From the NCBI RefSeq assembly GCF_004365875.1, contig NZ_SODF01000001.1, positions 806,001-870,000 of the forward strand: a DNA stretch of 64,000 nucleotides, written 5' to 3'. Both the position numbers and the translations under genes were made by a program. This document shows positions 34,275 to 42,820 of this stretch, one piece after another. Position 1 is the stretch's first letter. Each line of letters begins with the position of its first letter. Below the pieces are notes generated by a model that was not told the DNA's origin, did not search any database, and worked only from the letters and a program-made list of their open reading frames with translations. This DNA is from Kribbella kalugense (lineage in GTDB: Bacteria > Actinomycetota > Actinomycetes > Propionibacteriales > Kribbellaceae).

Positions 34275-34895
34275 CTATAACAACCCGGCCTCGCTCGCCT
34301 TCACGATCGCCTCGACCCGGTTGCGTGCGCCGAGTTTGTGCAGGGCGGACTGCAGGTACGTCTTCACGGTGTTGCGGGTCAGGCCGGTGGATTCGGCGAT
34401 CTCCGGGTTGGTCCGGCCCTGCGCGGCGTACCGCAGTACTTCGTACTCTCGACGGGTCAAACCGCTGCGTGCCAAGGCATCCGAGCGTTGCGTGTGGTGC
34501 GGAACGATTCTCGGATCGACCACGCGTTCACCGCGCAGTACTGCTCGTAAGGCCGCGGAGAGGTCAGTGCCGGCCACATCTTTGACCAGCGCCGCGTCTG
34601 CTCCGGCGTCGAGTGAGGCTGTGATGCCGTGGTGGTCGGCGTGGGCGGTGAACACCACGATCTTGCCGCCGGAATGGACCTTGCGGAGTTCGCTGATGAC
34701 CTCGGGGGCAAGCATGTCCGGGAGGCGCAGGTCCAGCAAAATAAGGTCCGGGCGCAGCTCGGTGATGCGTTCGATCGCGGCCTGCCCGGACTCGGCCGAT
34801 CCGATCACGGTCAGCATCGGATCCGACCGGAGCAGCAGGATCACTCCGTCGCGGACGACCGGGTGGTCGTCGACAACGAAGACGGTCGACGTCAT
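34275..34895 (-). CDS. NarL/LuxR-type response regulator
   Basis: 206 residues. Receiver domain: acidic pair VVDDHPVVRDG, phospho-acceptor Asp in LILLDLRLPD, conserved Thr in VVFTAHAD and Lys in LVKDV. LuxR-type HTH: LTRREYEVLRYAAQGRTNPE then IAESTGLTRNTVKTYLQSAL. The start overlaps the stop of the sensor-kinase reading frame (ATGA), the usual arrangement for a cognate pair. That kinase is frameshifted, so phosphorylation may now depend on another donor. Confidence 0.92.
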   Translation of the reverse strand: MTSTVFVVDDHPVVRDGVILLLRSDPMLTVIGSAESGQAAIERITELRPDLILLDLRLPDMLAPEVISELRKVHSGGKIVVFTAHADHHGITASLDAGADAALVKDVAGTDLSAALRAVLRGERVVDPRIVPHHTQRSDALARSGLTRREYEVLRYAAQGRTNPEIAESTGLTRNTVKTYLQSALHKLGARNRVEAIVKASEAGLL

Positions 34896-36047
34896 CCCGG
34901 CAGCCAGCAGCGCAAGGTGCAGCCGCCGTCCTCGTCGCGGACGAGGCTCACGTCACCTCCCAGCCGTACGGCGCGCTCGGCCAGCGACCGTACGCCGAGA
35001 CCGCTGCCCGGACTGCCGGCCACCTCCGCCGTGCTGTCGTCGGCGACCACCACGTGAACGCCGCCGTCGTCGGATGCGCCGAGACTGACGATCACCGATC
35101 ACCGATTGCGGGTTGGCGTGCTTCTCGACGTTCAGGAGGCCTTCGCGGACAACTGCCACCAGCAAGGCGGTCCGCTCGGCGTCGAGTGGCGCGACCGTGG
35201 CCAGCTGGACGAAGCGGGCCGATACGCCGGTCCTCGCCTCGAATGAGCGGGTGTACTCGGCGATCTCCACCGGTAGGGCACGTTCCGGCGCGGTCCCGGT
35301 CATTACAAGCAGGGACTCGCGCAGCGCGGTCGACGCGGCGGACACGTCCGACTCCAGCCGCCGCAGCCGGTCCACCAGCAGCGGGTTGTCCTGAACCGAC
35401 TCGTGTAGATCGCGGACCTGAACTCCGATCAGGAACAGCAGCGCGCCGACCGAGTCATGCAGGGCGCTCTGTGCACGTTGCCGTTCGGCGGCGATCGCAT
35501 CGGCCTCGCGCGCCTCGGCCGCATCTGCGATCCGGAGTGCGATCGAGGCCTGGTCCGCGACCTCCTGCATCCGGTCGACGGCGAAGTCACCGAACGACGT
35601 CGCTGTGCGCATGGCGGCGTACGCAACGGCGATTGTCCGGCCGCCGCTACCGACGACCGGGACGGCGAGCATCGCACCGATGCCCTCGTGCTGCACCTGT
35701 ACGTCGAAGTGGTGGGTGATCGAGGGCGAGCTGACGTAGTCGTCGACACGGACCGCCGAACGCAGCGCGAGCACCCGGCCGCCGATGCCCTGACCGATCG
35801 GTACGACGAGGTTCTGCAACTGGTTGGTCCGGGTCCCAGACATCCAGCGGACGACGGCCTGATCCGGTGCCTCCAGATCGGCCACGAATCCCGAGTCGGC
35901 GCCGACCGCGATCCTGATCAGCCGCGCGGTGCCGTGGAGCGCCACCACGCGGTCCATCACCGTCAGCAGGCCGTCCCGCTCACGCAGCAGCGCATCGAGC
36001 GCGGTGAGTCGCTCGGTGACCTGGTCGGTGGCACGCGCGGTACTCAC
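34892..36047 (-). pseudogene. GAF-domain sensor histidine kinase, frameshifted by a 7-bp tandem duplication
   Basis: The first frame (36047 to 34953, GTG start) encodes a GAF-like sensor, a dimerisation/phospho-acceptor segment (QRAQSALHDSVGALLFLIGV) and the start of the ATPase domain (REGLLNVEKHANPQSV), then turns into arginine-rich nonsense. The correct continuation (IVSLGASDDGGVHVVVADD, then GSGLGVRSLAERAVRLGGDV) lies in another frame, 35095 to 34892. Deleting one ATCACCG copy at 35091-35104 joins them exactly as ...PQSV-IVSLG.... The ATP-binding G-box is lost from the current frame, so the kinase should be inactive unless ribosomes shift. A sequencing error is an alternative. Confidence 0.85.
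35091..35104. repeat. 7-bp tandem duplication causing the kinase frameshift
   Basis: ATCACCG is present twice in succession (35091-35097, 35098-35104). One copy restores the reading frame and family consensus. Slipped-strand loss or gain of a 7-base unit would switch the gene on or off. Confidence 0.85.
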
Positions 36048-36100
36048 CTGGTGACTCTCGCACGGTAGGCGACCGGCACGGTACCTCCATCTGGAGAGGA

Positions 36101-36129
36101 TTGTGGGTCCGCTGGGTAGTCCCTAGTGT
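36101..36129 (+). promoter_or_regulatory. Promoter candidate of DUF6351 gene
   Basis: TTGTGG (36101-36106), a 17-base spacer and TAGTGT (36124-36129) lie just before the start codon. The predicted start of transcription falls within the following palindrome, so any leader is very short. The hexamers are imperfect. Confidence 0.4.
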
Positions 36130-36131
36130 CT

Positions 36132-38189
36132 ATGAAAGTGAACTCACTTTCACGTCGGATGCTCATTCTGCCCTGTTTGTTGGCCCTCGTCGCCGTGTTC
36201 GCGTCACCCGCTGCGGCTGGGATGCGGCCAGATCCACTGTCCATCACGGTCGTCTCGAACACCAGGCCGGAGTACGTCAGCGGCGGCGACGTCCTGCTCC
36301 GGGTCAGCCGGGCCGCGAAGGTCCGGCTCAACGGGCGTGACGTCTCGTCGAGTTTCGCCGTACAGCCGGACCGGTCGCTGCTCGGCCTGGTCAGCGGGCT
36401 GAAGACCGGCGGCAACGTGGTGACGGCGGGTGACAGCTCCCTGCGGATCACCTCGTACCCGCTGTCCGGGCCGGTGTTCGCCGGGCCGCAGCAGACCCCC
36501 TTCTACTGCGAGACGACGTCGTTCGGGCTGGCGCCGTCGACGCAGCCGTTGTGCGAGGCGCCGACGAAGGTGTCGTATCTCTACCGGACGACCGCCGGCG
36601 CCTTTGCGCCGCTCGCCGATCCTGCTGGGCGACCGACCGATCTCGCGACTACTACGGTCGACGGCCGCGAGGTCCCGTACATCGTCCGCTTGGAGACGGG
36701 CACGATCGACCGTGCCGTCTACCAGTTCGCGGCTTTGTACGACGGCGGGGCGCCTTCACCGCTGCGGTCCGAACAGAGCTGGAACAGTAAGCTCGTCTAC
36801 ACCTTCGGCGGCGGCTGCAACGGCGGCTACCACCAGGGCAGCATGATCGCCAACGTCGTCGACGACCTGTACCTGTCCCAGGGGTACGCCGTCGCGTCGT
36901 CCACACTGAACTTCCCAGCGACGAACTGCAGCACGATCCTGTCGGCCGAGGCCGCGATGATGGTCAAGGAGCACTTCATCGAGACCTACGGGCCGGTGCG
37001 GTACACGATCGGCTGGGGTGGCTCCGGCGGCAGCGTCAACCAGCACGAGATCGCCGACGCGTATCCGGGGATCCTCGACGGCATCATTCCTGGGGTGTCG
37101 TTCCCGGACATGCTGACCGCGTTCACCTCGGCGGCCGACTGCAGTGCGTTGAACAAGTACTTCGCGTCCAGCTCGCTGACCGAAGTACAGAAGACCGCGA
37201 TCGCCGGTTATGTGAGCAGTAGTCCCTGCGTCTCGTGGCAGGGCGGGTTCGGCCCCTTGATGACTCCGACAGCGAGTTGTGGGCCGCCGATTCCGCCGAC
37301 GGCGGTCTGGGATCCGATCACGAACCCGAACGGCATCAAGTGCATGGCGTCGGAGGGTTGGGTCAATCAGTACGGGCGTGACCCGAAGACCGGGATCGTC
37401 CGTAGCACGCGGGACAACGTCGGGCTCCAGTACGGGCTGCAGGCGCTCAAGTCCGGGGTGATCACGCCGGACCAGTTCGCGGATCTCAACGCGAAGGTCG
37501 GTAGCGTGAACGAGGTCGGCTTAGTGGTCAACCAGCGAGCTGTGGCCGATCCCAAGGCGCTCGAGACCGCCTATCGCGACGACCTCTCGCTCAACGGGGG
37601 ACTCGGGCTCAAGTCGACCCCGATCATCGACCAGCGCACGTACGCGGACCGGGCCGGTCCCGGCATCGACATCCACACGTCGGAGCTGTCCTTCGTCACT
37701 CGTGATCGGTTGCTGAAGGCAAACGGTACGGCGGCCAACCAGGTGATCATCGAGTCGTCGCTGGACCCGGCGCAGTCCGCAGCGGCTTCCCGCTACGAGC
37801 TGGACGCGATGGATCGGTGGTTGGCGGCGATCACGGCCGACAAGTCCCGGCGTACGGCGCAGCAGAAAGTCATCGCCGACAAGCCGGCGGATCTGAGTGA
37901 CGGCTGCTTCTTGTCCCCGACGCAACGAATCCAGGAGAAGCTCGTGTACCCGCCGGCCGGGAAGTGCGGCGCTGCCTATCCGGTCGCGGCGAACCCGAGA
38001 ATCGCCGCCGGATCCGACGTGGGCATGACCACCCTGAAGTGCGCACTCAAGCCGTTGGACTTCAGCGGCTTCTCGGCTGCGGACCGGGTCAAGCTTCGCC
38101 AGGCCTTTCCATCCGGGGTCTGTGACTACAGCAAGCCGGGAATCGGTCAGCGGCCGCCGGCCGGGATTTGGCTCAACTACCTGCGGTGA
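36132..38189 (+). CDS. Secreted DUF6351-family hydrolase-like protein
   Basis: 685 residues from the ATG at 36132; GTG at 36126 and ATG at 36159 are alternatives. The N-terminus is a signal peptide (KVNSLSRRMLILPCLLALVA ending near SPAAAG). The central part has an alpha/beta-hydrolase look: TFGGGCNGGYHQGSM, then GWGGSGGSVNQH with a likely nucleophile serine, and many paired cysteines typical of exported proteins. I assign DUF6351, whose members resemble secreted esterases; the reaction is not established. It is convergent with, and overlaps by 17 bases, the tetR gene that probably represses it through the shared palindrome. Confidence 0.82.
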   Translation: MKVNSLSRRMLILPCLLALVAVFASPAAAGMRPDPLSITVVSNTRPEYVSGGDVLLRVSRAAKVRLNGRDVSSSFAVQPDRSLLGLVSGLKTGGNVVTAGDSSLRITSYPLSGPVFAGPQQTPFYCETTSFGLAPSTQPLCEAPTKVSYLYRTTAGAFAPLADPAGRPTDLATTTVDGREVPYIVRLETGTIDRAVYQFAALYDGGAPSPLRSEQSWNSKLVYTFGGGCNGGYHQGSMIANVVDDLYLSQGYAVASSTLNFPATNCSTILSAEAAMMVKEHFIETYGPVRYTIGWGGSGGSVNQHEIADAYPGILDGIIPGVSFPDMLTAFTSAADCSALNKYFASSSLTEVQKTAIAGYVSSSPCVSWQGGFGPLMTPTASCGPPIPPTAVWDPITNPNGIKCMASEGWVNQYGRDPKTGIVRSTRDNVGLQYGLQALKSGVITPDQFADLNAKVGSVNEVGLVVNQRAVADPKALETAYRDDLSLNGGLGLKSTPIIDQRTYADRAGPGIDIHTSELSFVTRDRLLKANGTAANQVIIESSLDPAQSAAASRYELDAMDRWLAAITADKSRRTAQQKVIADKPADLSDGCFLSPTQRIQEKLVYPPAGKCGAAYPVAANPRIAAGSDVGMTTLKCALKPLDFSGFSAADRVKLRQAFPSGVCDYSKPGIGQRPPAGIWLNYLR
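36133..36152. promoter_or_regulatory. TetR-type operator candidate overlapping the start of the DUF6351 gene
   Basis: Perfect 9-base arms, TGAAAGTGA and TCACTTTCA, flank the two bases AC. The palindrome begins within the ATG at 36132 and spans the expected transcription start. A closely related 20-mer lies in front of the adjacent tetR gene (38786-38805; 16 of 20 positions agree). Confidence 0.7.
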
Positions 38190-38763
38190 TTCCGCCGTAG
38201 ACGAAGGCGGTCAAGGTACTGACGCTGCTCCGAGAGCGGCCCGCGCCCGGTTGCATGGTGGTGTAGCAGTAGTTCTCCAGCAACCCCACCACCATCTGGG
38301 CGAGGGCCGCCGACTCGGCGACCGGCTTGCCGAGGTGGGTCCGTAGCTCCTTGATGTGGGTGCGCCAGATGGCGACGTCCTTGGCCCGGATCCGCCGCTG
38401 GATCTCGGCGAACTCCGGGTCCGACACGGCGGCCTCGAAGATCGCGATCATCTCCGGGCGGTACTCGCGATAAGAACGCCAGTACGCCTGGACATGATCG
38501 CGGACATCCTGCTCGCTGACCATCGTGTGACCGTGCCCGGACGCATCCGCGACGCGCTCGCGCCGGGCCTGCAGGAACTCGTCGGCGAGGGCCTTGAGTA
38601 CGGCGGCCTTGGACGGGAAGTACCGGTAGATGCCACCGGTCGCGCGGCCCGCCTCCGCGGTGATGTCGGTGATCCGCGTGACCGAGTAGCCCTGCCGGGC
38701 GAACACCCGCCGGGCCGCCGCCTTGAACTCCTCGGCCGTCCGATCTGACTTGGACATGGTCAC
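38173..38763 (-). CDS. TetR-family repressor
   Basis: 196 residues from the GTG at 38763, which has a GGAG 9 bases upstream (ATG at 38757 is the alternative). N-terminal HTH: FKAAARRVFARQGYSVTRIT then AEAGRATGGIYRYFPSKAAVL, the TetR consensus. The C-terminal ligand domain is variable, as expected. A palindrome (38786-38805) in its own promoter matches one in front of the neighbouring secreted DUF6351 gene, indicating autoregulation and control of that gene. Confidence 0.93.
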   Translation of the reverse strand: MTMSKSDRTAEEFKAAARRVFARQGYSVTRITDITAEAGRATGGIYRYFPSKAAVLKALADEFLQARRERVADASGHGHTMVSEQDVRDHVQAYWRSYREYRPEMIAIFEAAVSDPEFAEIQRRIRAKDVAIWRTHIKELRTHLGKPVAESAALAQMVVGLLENYCYTTMQPGAGRSRSSVSTLTAFVYGGITAGS

Positions 38764-38785
38764 GAACCCGCGCTCCGCTCCGAAA

Positions 38786-38805
38786 TGAAAGTGATGTCAG
38801 ATTCA
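38786..38805. promoter_or_regulatory. TetR autoregulatory operator candidate
   Basis: TGAAAGTGA-TG-TCAGATTCA has 7 of 9 arm bases paired and agrees with the palindrome at 36133-36152 at 16 of 20 positions. It lies 23 bases before the tetR start. It may also affect the divergent oxidoreductase gene at 38885. Confidence 0.65.
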
Positions 38806-38884
38806 CCTTAGATCATGTGCACCACGGTCACCGCCTGTTCACGGTGCGGTGATGTAATGGCCGGGACACTCGACGGAGGTTCCC

Positions 38885-39748
38885 TTGAGACTCGGCCTGC
38901 ACTACTGGAACTACTCGAACCCGACCGACACTTCGCAGATCGCGGCCTCGCTGGCGGAGACGGCGCGGATCGTCGACGAGGCGGGGTTCTACCGGTTCAC
39001 CGCGATGGATCACTACTTCCAGATGGAGCACCGCGGTACCGCTGACGAGCCCATGCTGGAGGGGTACACCACCCTCGGCTATGTGGCCGCGCGGACCGAG
39101 CGAGTGAAGCTCGGCCTGCTTGTGACTGGGGTGATGTACCGGTATCCGGGCCTGCTCGCGAAGATCGTGACGACGCTCGACGTGCTGTCCGGCGGCCGCG
39201 CGTTCCTCGGCATCGGCGCGTCCTGGTACGAGCGCGAGCAGCGTGCCCTCGGCGTACCGGTGGTGCCGATGGGTGAGCGGTTCGAGCGGTTGGAGGAGAG
39301 CCTCCAGATCTGTCAGCAGATGTGGAGCGACAACAACAACGGTCCGTTCGAGGGACGCCACTATCAGCTGGCGGAGACGCTGTGCGTGCCCGCGCCGCTG
39401 ACGTCCCCGCATCCGCCGATCATGGTCGGTGGCGGCGGCGAGAAGAAGACGCTCCTTCTGGTCGCGCGGTACGCCGATGCGTGCAACCTGTTCGCGGTCA
39501 GCCCGGAGGATGTCGCACACAAGCTCGAAGTACTGCGTGCACACTGCGACGCCGAGGGCCGGGACTACGACGCGATCACCAAGACGGCCGTGTACATGGG
39601 CCCCGTGCTCGAGGACCCGGATGCGGTCGTCGCTGCCGCCGAGACCTACGCCGGCCTCGGCATCACCGAGCTCCAGTTCATGCCCGACCGCGACCCGGTC
39701 GAGTTCGCGACTCGCCTGTCCGAAGAGGTGGCGCCTCGGCTCAGCTAG
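38885..39748 (+). CDS. Luciferase-like (LLM) F420-dependent oxidoreductase
   Basis: 287 residues from a TTG start, supported by a strong GGAGG site 5 bases upstream and the N-terminal MRLGLHYWNYS typical of the family. Bacterial-luciferase TIM-barrel motifs: EAGFYRFTAMDHYFQ, TERVKLGLLVTGVMYRYPGL, LDVLSGGRAFLGIGASWYE, PPIMVGGGGEKKTLLLVARY. In actinobacteria most such enzymes use coenzyme F420 for hydride transfer (family knowledge); the substrate is unknown. It is divergent from tetR and may be co-regulated by it. Confidence 0.92.
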   Translation: MRLGLHYWNYSNPTDTSQIAASLAETARIVDEAGFYRFTAMDHYFQMEHRGTADEPMLEGYTTLGYVAARTERVKLGLLVTGVMYRYPGLLAKIVTTLDVLSGGRAFLGIGASWYEREQRALGVPVVPMGERFERLEESLQICQQMWSDNNNGPFEGRHYQLAETLCVPAPLTSPHPPIMVGGGGEKKTLLLVARYADACNLFAVSPEDVAHKLEVLRAHCDAEGRDYDAITKTAVYMGPVLEDPDAVVAAAETYAGLGITELQFMPDRDPVEFATRLSEEVAPRLS

Positions 39749-39783
39749 CATCTGCAGTACCGTCGCCCCACGGAGGACCGCCC

Positions 39784-40788
39784 ATGTTCACCAGGATTCT
39801 GGCTGTTTCAGTGCTGCTTCTGGGAAGTGTTTCGGCGCCCGCGACTGCCGACTCTCCACCATCGGATCCGGCTCGCGCCGAGCTTCGCGGCATGGTGGAG
39901 AACGTGAGCGGCGCGACCGGCAAGCGTTACGCCGTACACGACGACGCCGGCCACACGATGGACACGGTCAAGATCATCCAGGACTCGACCGGCGGGTACC
40001 TGGCCGTGTCGCACCACATGGCATCCGACGGCCACTTCCGGGTCAACCTGGCGACCTCGACCGACCTGCTGAACTGGCATTGGGTACGCGAGCTCGCCGG
40101 GAGCAACACCGGACCGGCGTCGCAGCCGACGATCGCCGAGGCCTCCAACGGCGGCTTCGTGATGGCCTGGGAGCAGGAGCAGGCCGGCGGTGGCAACAAC
40201 CACCTGGCCTTCCGGTACTTCGCCAGCCGCGCCGACCTGCTGGCCGGGAACGTGTCCCGATCCTTCGACGCAGGCCGTCAGTTGTCGTCCTGCGCGGAGG
40301 GTACGCCGAACATCTACAGCGTCACGTTGTCGCCCGATATCGACCACTCGACGATCGACATCGGCGGCCACTACTGGTGGAACTGCGACCGCGACCGGCA
40401 GCAACGCGGGCACCTGACGAACTTCAACTCCTGGAGTACGTCGGCCCAGCCGAACTACGACAACGCCCTGCTGTACTGGGGCGTCGGCGGCAACATCGGC
40501 GACCGCGACCAGGCCGTCTTCCGCGGCTTCAGCTACGGGCTGATCGAAGGCCAGTTCACGAAGGGCGACTTCGGATCCTGGCGCACCTTCGTCTACGACT
40601 ACCAAACCGGCAACGCCGATCAGACCACCATCCACACCGACGGCGGCAGTACGGCATTCGCCAACCCGACCATCACCGCCCTCCGCGCCCCCAACGGCCA
40701 ACCAGCCATCCTCACCACCCTCTTCATCCCCAGCGAAGGCGCCGCCGCAGGCGAATCAGGCGAACTGATCTATTACCACACCTACTAA
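39784..40788 (+). CDS. Secreted beta-propeller-like protein (glycosidase or BNR-repeat type)
   Basis: 334 residues from the ATG at 39784, with CGGAGGACC upstream. A signal peptide (MFTRILAVSVLLLGSVSAPA) is followed by repeated Trp/Asp-rich strands such as STDLLNWHWVRELAG, NGGFVMAWEQEQ and HYWWNCDRDRQQRG. STDLLNW is reminiscent of GH43-like five-bladed propellers, but I see no certain catalytic residues. It probably acts outside the cell on polysaccharide or binds it. Its stop overlaps that of the convergent siderophore-binding gene (CTAA). Confidence 0.7.
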   Translation: MFTRILAVSVLLLGSVSAPATADSPPSDPARAELRGMVENVSGATGKRYAVHDDAGHTMDTVKIIQDSTGGYLAVSHHMASDGHFRVNLATSTDLLNWHWVRELAGSNTGPASQPTIAEASNGGFVMAWEQEQAGGGNNHLAFRYFASRADLLAGNVSRSFDAGRQLSSCAEGTPNIYSVTLSPDIDHSTIDIGGHYWWNCDRDRQQRGHLTNFNSWSTSAQPNYDNALLYWGVGGNIGDRDQAVFRGFSYGLIEGQFTKGDFGSWRTFVYDYQTGNADQTTIHTDGGSTAFANPTITALRAPNGQPAILTTLFIPSEGAAAGESGELIYYHTY

Positions 40789-41777
40789 GGCTTCAGAGTC
40801 TTCTGCAGGGTGGTGAGGATCTTGCGGCCGGTGTTGAGGTAGAAGACGTCGTCGTCTACTGGGATGGCGTGCTGGGTGGTGACGGCGTTGAGGGCCGGCC
40901 AGAGTGGGTTGGCGCTCATCGTTTTCTCGGCGTCGCCCTTCTGGACGCCGTAGAACAGCCAGTCGGCGTCGGCGCGGTCGAGTTGCTCGGAGCTGATGTC
41001 CTGCGACGTTTCGTTGAACTGCTGGTCCTTCGGCCGCGGCAGTCCCGCGTCGTCGGCGACGCTGCCGGTGAACGACGGTACGCCGTACACCCGGAGCCGA
41101 TTGCCGTTCTTGCGCAGGAAGGAGACCGTGGGCCGTGGGCTCAGCGAATTGCCCAGCGCCGCGGCATCGGTCTGGAACTGGTCGAGGAGCTGCTGCGCCT
41201 TCTCGGTCTCGCCGACCGCATCCGCGACCAGCAGGAAGTCCTGTTTCCAGTACAGCCCGGTGCCGCGGGACGCGACCGTCGGCGCGAGCTTGCTGAGGTT
41301 CGCGTAGAGCGCTTTCGAGTCCTTGCCGGCGACGTTCATCAGGATCAGGTCCGGTGCGATCCGGGCGATCGCCTCGATGCTCGGCGCGAGCCGGCTGCCG
41401 ACATCACCGACCTTCGCGAGCGCCGCGCGCTGCTGCGGATACGCGTCGATCAGGTACTTCGGGATGAGGTCGGCGCCGTCTCCGCGGGTCGACCCGGCCG
41501 GCGTAATGCCCAATGTGAGCAGGGAGTCCGCCTGACCGGTCGAGACGACAACGACCTTCTTCGGGGCGACCTTGAGCTGGGTGCTGCCCTCGAAGTGACG
41601 GACCGTCCGCGGGAAGACTCCGTCGGCCGCGCCACTCCCGATCCCCGCCGGAAGGGTCCGTGGTGCGACGTGCGTGGTCGGCGAGGATTGCGGGCCGGTT
41701 GCGGCTGTCGTCGTACCCGCGCATCCGCTGACGGCGAGGGCGAGGCTGCAGCTCAGCCACAGCAAGTGGTGTCGCAT
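40785..41777 (-). CDS. Iron-siderophore ABC substrate-binding lipoprotein
   Basis: 330 residues from the ATG at 41777. The signal peptide (MRHHLLWLSCSLALAVSGC) ends in a lipobox SGC. The class III periplasmic-binding fold shows KVAPKKVVVVSTGQADSLL, IEAIARIAPDLILMN and a C-terminal WPALNAVTTQHAIPVDDDVF. It follows two FecCD-type permease genes on the same strand (32-base gap) and presents a ferric siderophore to them. The overlap with the propeller gene leaves no room for a terminator. Confidence 0.92.
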   Translation of the reverse strand: MRHHLLWLSCSLALAVSGCAGTTTAATGPQSSPTTHVAPRTLPAGIGSGAADGVFPRTVRHFEGSTQLKVAPKKVVVVSTGQADSLLTLGITPAGSTRGDGADLIPKYLIDAYPQQRAALAKVGDVGSRLAPSIEAIARIAPDLILMNVAGKDSKALYANLSKLAPTVASRGTGLYWKQDFLLVADAVGETEKAQQLLDQFQTDAAALGNSLSPRPTVSFLRKNGNRLRVYGVPSFTGSVADDAGLPRPKDQQFNETSQDISSEQLDRADADWLFYGVQKGDAEKTMSANPLWPALNAVTTQHAIPVDDDVFYLNTGRKILTTLQKTLKP

Positions 41778-41809
41778 CGTAGATCTCGTCCTGTTCTGTG
41801 GTGGAGGGG

Positions 41810-42820
41810 TCATCGCCGGCCGATCAGCCAGGCAAGGTAGGCGCCGCCCAGTACGCCGGTGACCAGGCCGACCGGGATCTGGAACGGTGCGAGCGCACGC
41901 TGAGACACGAGGTCGGCCACTGCGAGAAGCAAAGCGCCGGTGACGGTGGCGGACGCAAGTGCGGGCGTGGGGGAGCGGGTGAGTCGGCGGCCCAGCTGTG
42001 GAGCCGCCAGCGCAAGGAAGCCGATTGGGCCCGACACCGCGACGGCCGCGCCCGTCAGCGCGACGCCAAGCAACGCGGCGAGCAGGCGGACCTGCGCCGG
42101 ACGCACACCCAGAGCCGTGGCCAAGTCGTCGCCGGTTTCCAGCACACCGAGTCGGCGTCGGAGGCAGGCCGTGAGTACGAAGAGCACCAGGAGTACGACG
42201 GCGAGGAAGCGGACCGGTGATCCGTTGATGCCGTTGAGGCTGCCGAGCAACCACAGCTTCGCCTCCTGCGCCCGTTCGGGATCGGCGCGGGTGATCAGGT
42301 AGTCGTTGACTGCGGCAAGCATCGCGCCGACCGCGATGCCGCCGACGATGAGTCGCTCGCCGCGGAGTTGGCCTCGGCCGGTGAGCGCGAGTACGGCGAC
42401 CGCGGTGAGCAGACCGCCGAGGACGGCCCACACCGCGACCCTGGCTCCGGTGGCGTTCCCGATCAGGAGGGCAAGCAGCGCGCCGGATGCCGAGCCGGTC
42501 GTGAAACCGATGACGTCGGGGCTGCCCAACGGGTTGCGCGAGATGCTCTGGAACAACGCGCCGGCCAGTCCGAGGGCGGCGCCGACTAGCAAGGCCGCGA
42601 TGGCTCGCGGAAGGCGTTGGCCGACGATGATGAACCGCTCGGTCTGGTCGCCGCCTCCGGCGAGGATGTCGAGGACTTTGAGGGGCGCCACGTGGTAGTC
42701 GCCGAGCACGAGCGCGAGTGCTGACACTGCGAGTGCGATGAGCAGCAGAAGGCCGCACACCAGCCCCGTCCGTTGGCGGCGGGAGCGGATCGCCGCTCGT
42801 ACCTCGAGGGCGGCCGTCAC
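41810..42820 (-). CDS. FecCD-family siderophore ABC permease
   Basis: 336 residues from the GTG at 42820, which overlaps the upstream permease stop (GTGA). The longer open frame upstream lies inside the other permease gene. Hallmarks: RLPRAIAALLVGAALGLAGA, LFQSISRNPLGSPDVIGFTT, WLLGSLNGI and GPIGFLALAAPQLGRRL. It forms the membrane channel with its partner. Confidence 0.92.
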   Translation of the reverse strand: MTAALEVRAAIRSRRQRTGLVCGLLLLIALAVSALALVLGDYHVAPLKVLDILAGGGDQTERFIIVGQRLPRAIAALLVGAALGLAGALFQSISRNPLGSPDVIGFTTGSASGALLALLIGNATGARVAVWAVLGGLLTAVAVLALTGRGQLRGERLIVGGIAVGAMLAAVNDYLITRADPERAQEAKLWLLGSLNGINGSPVRFLAVVLLVLFVLTACLRRRLGVLETGDDLATALGVRPAQVRLLAALLGVALTGAAVAVSGPIGFLALAAPQLGRRLTRSPTPALASATVTGALLLAVADLVSQRALAPFQIPVGLVTGVLGGAYLAWLIGRR

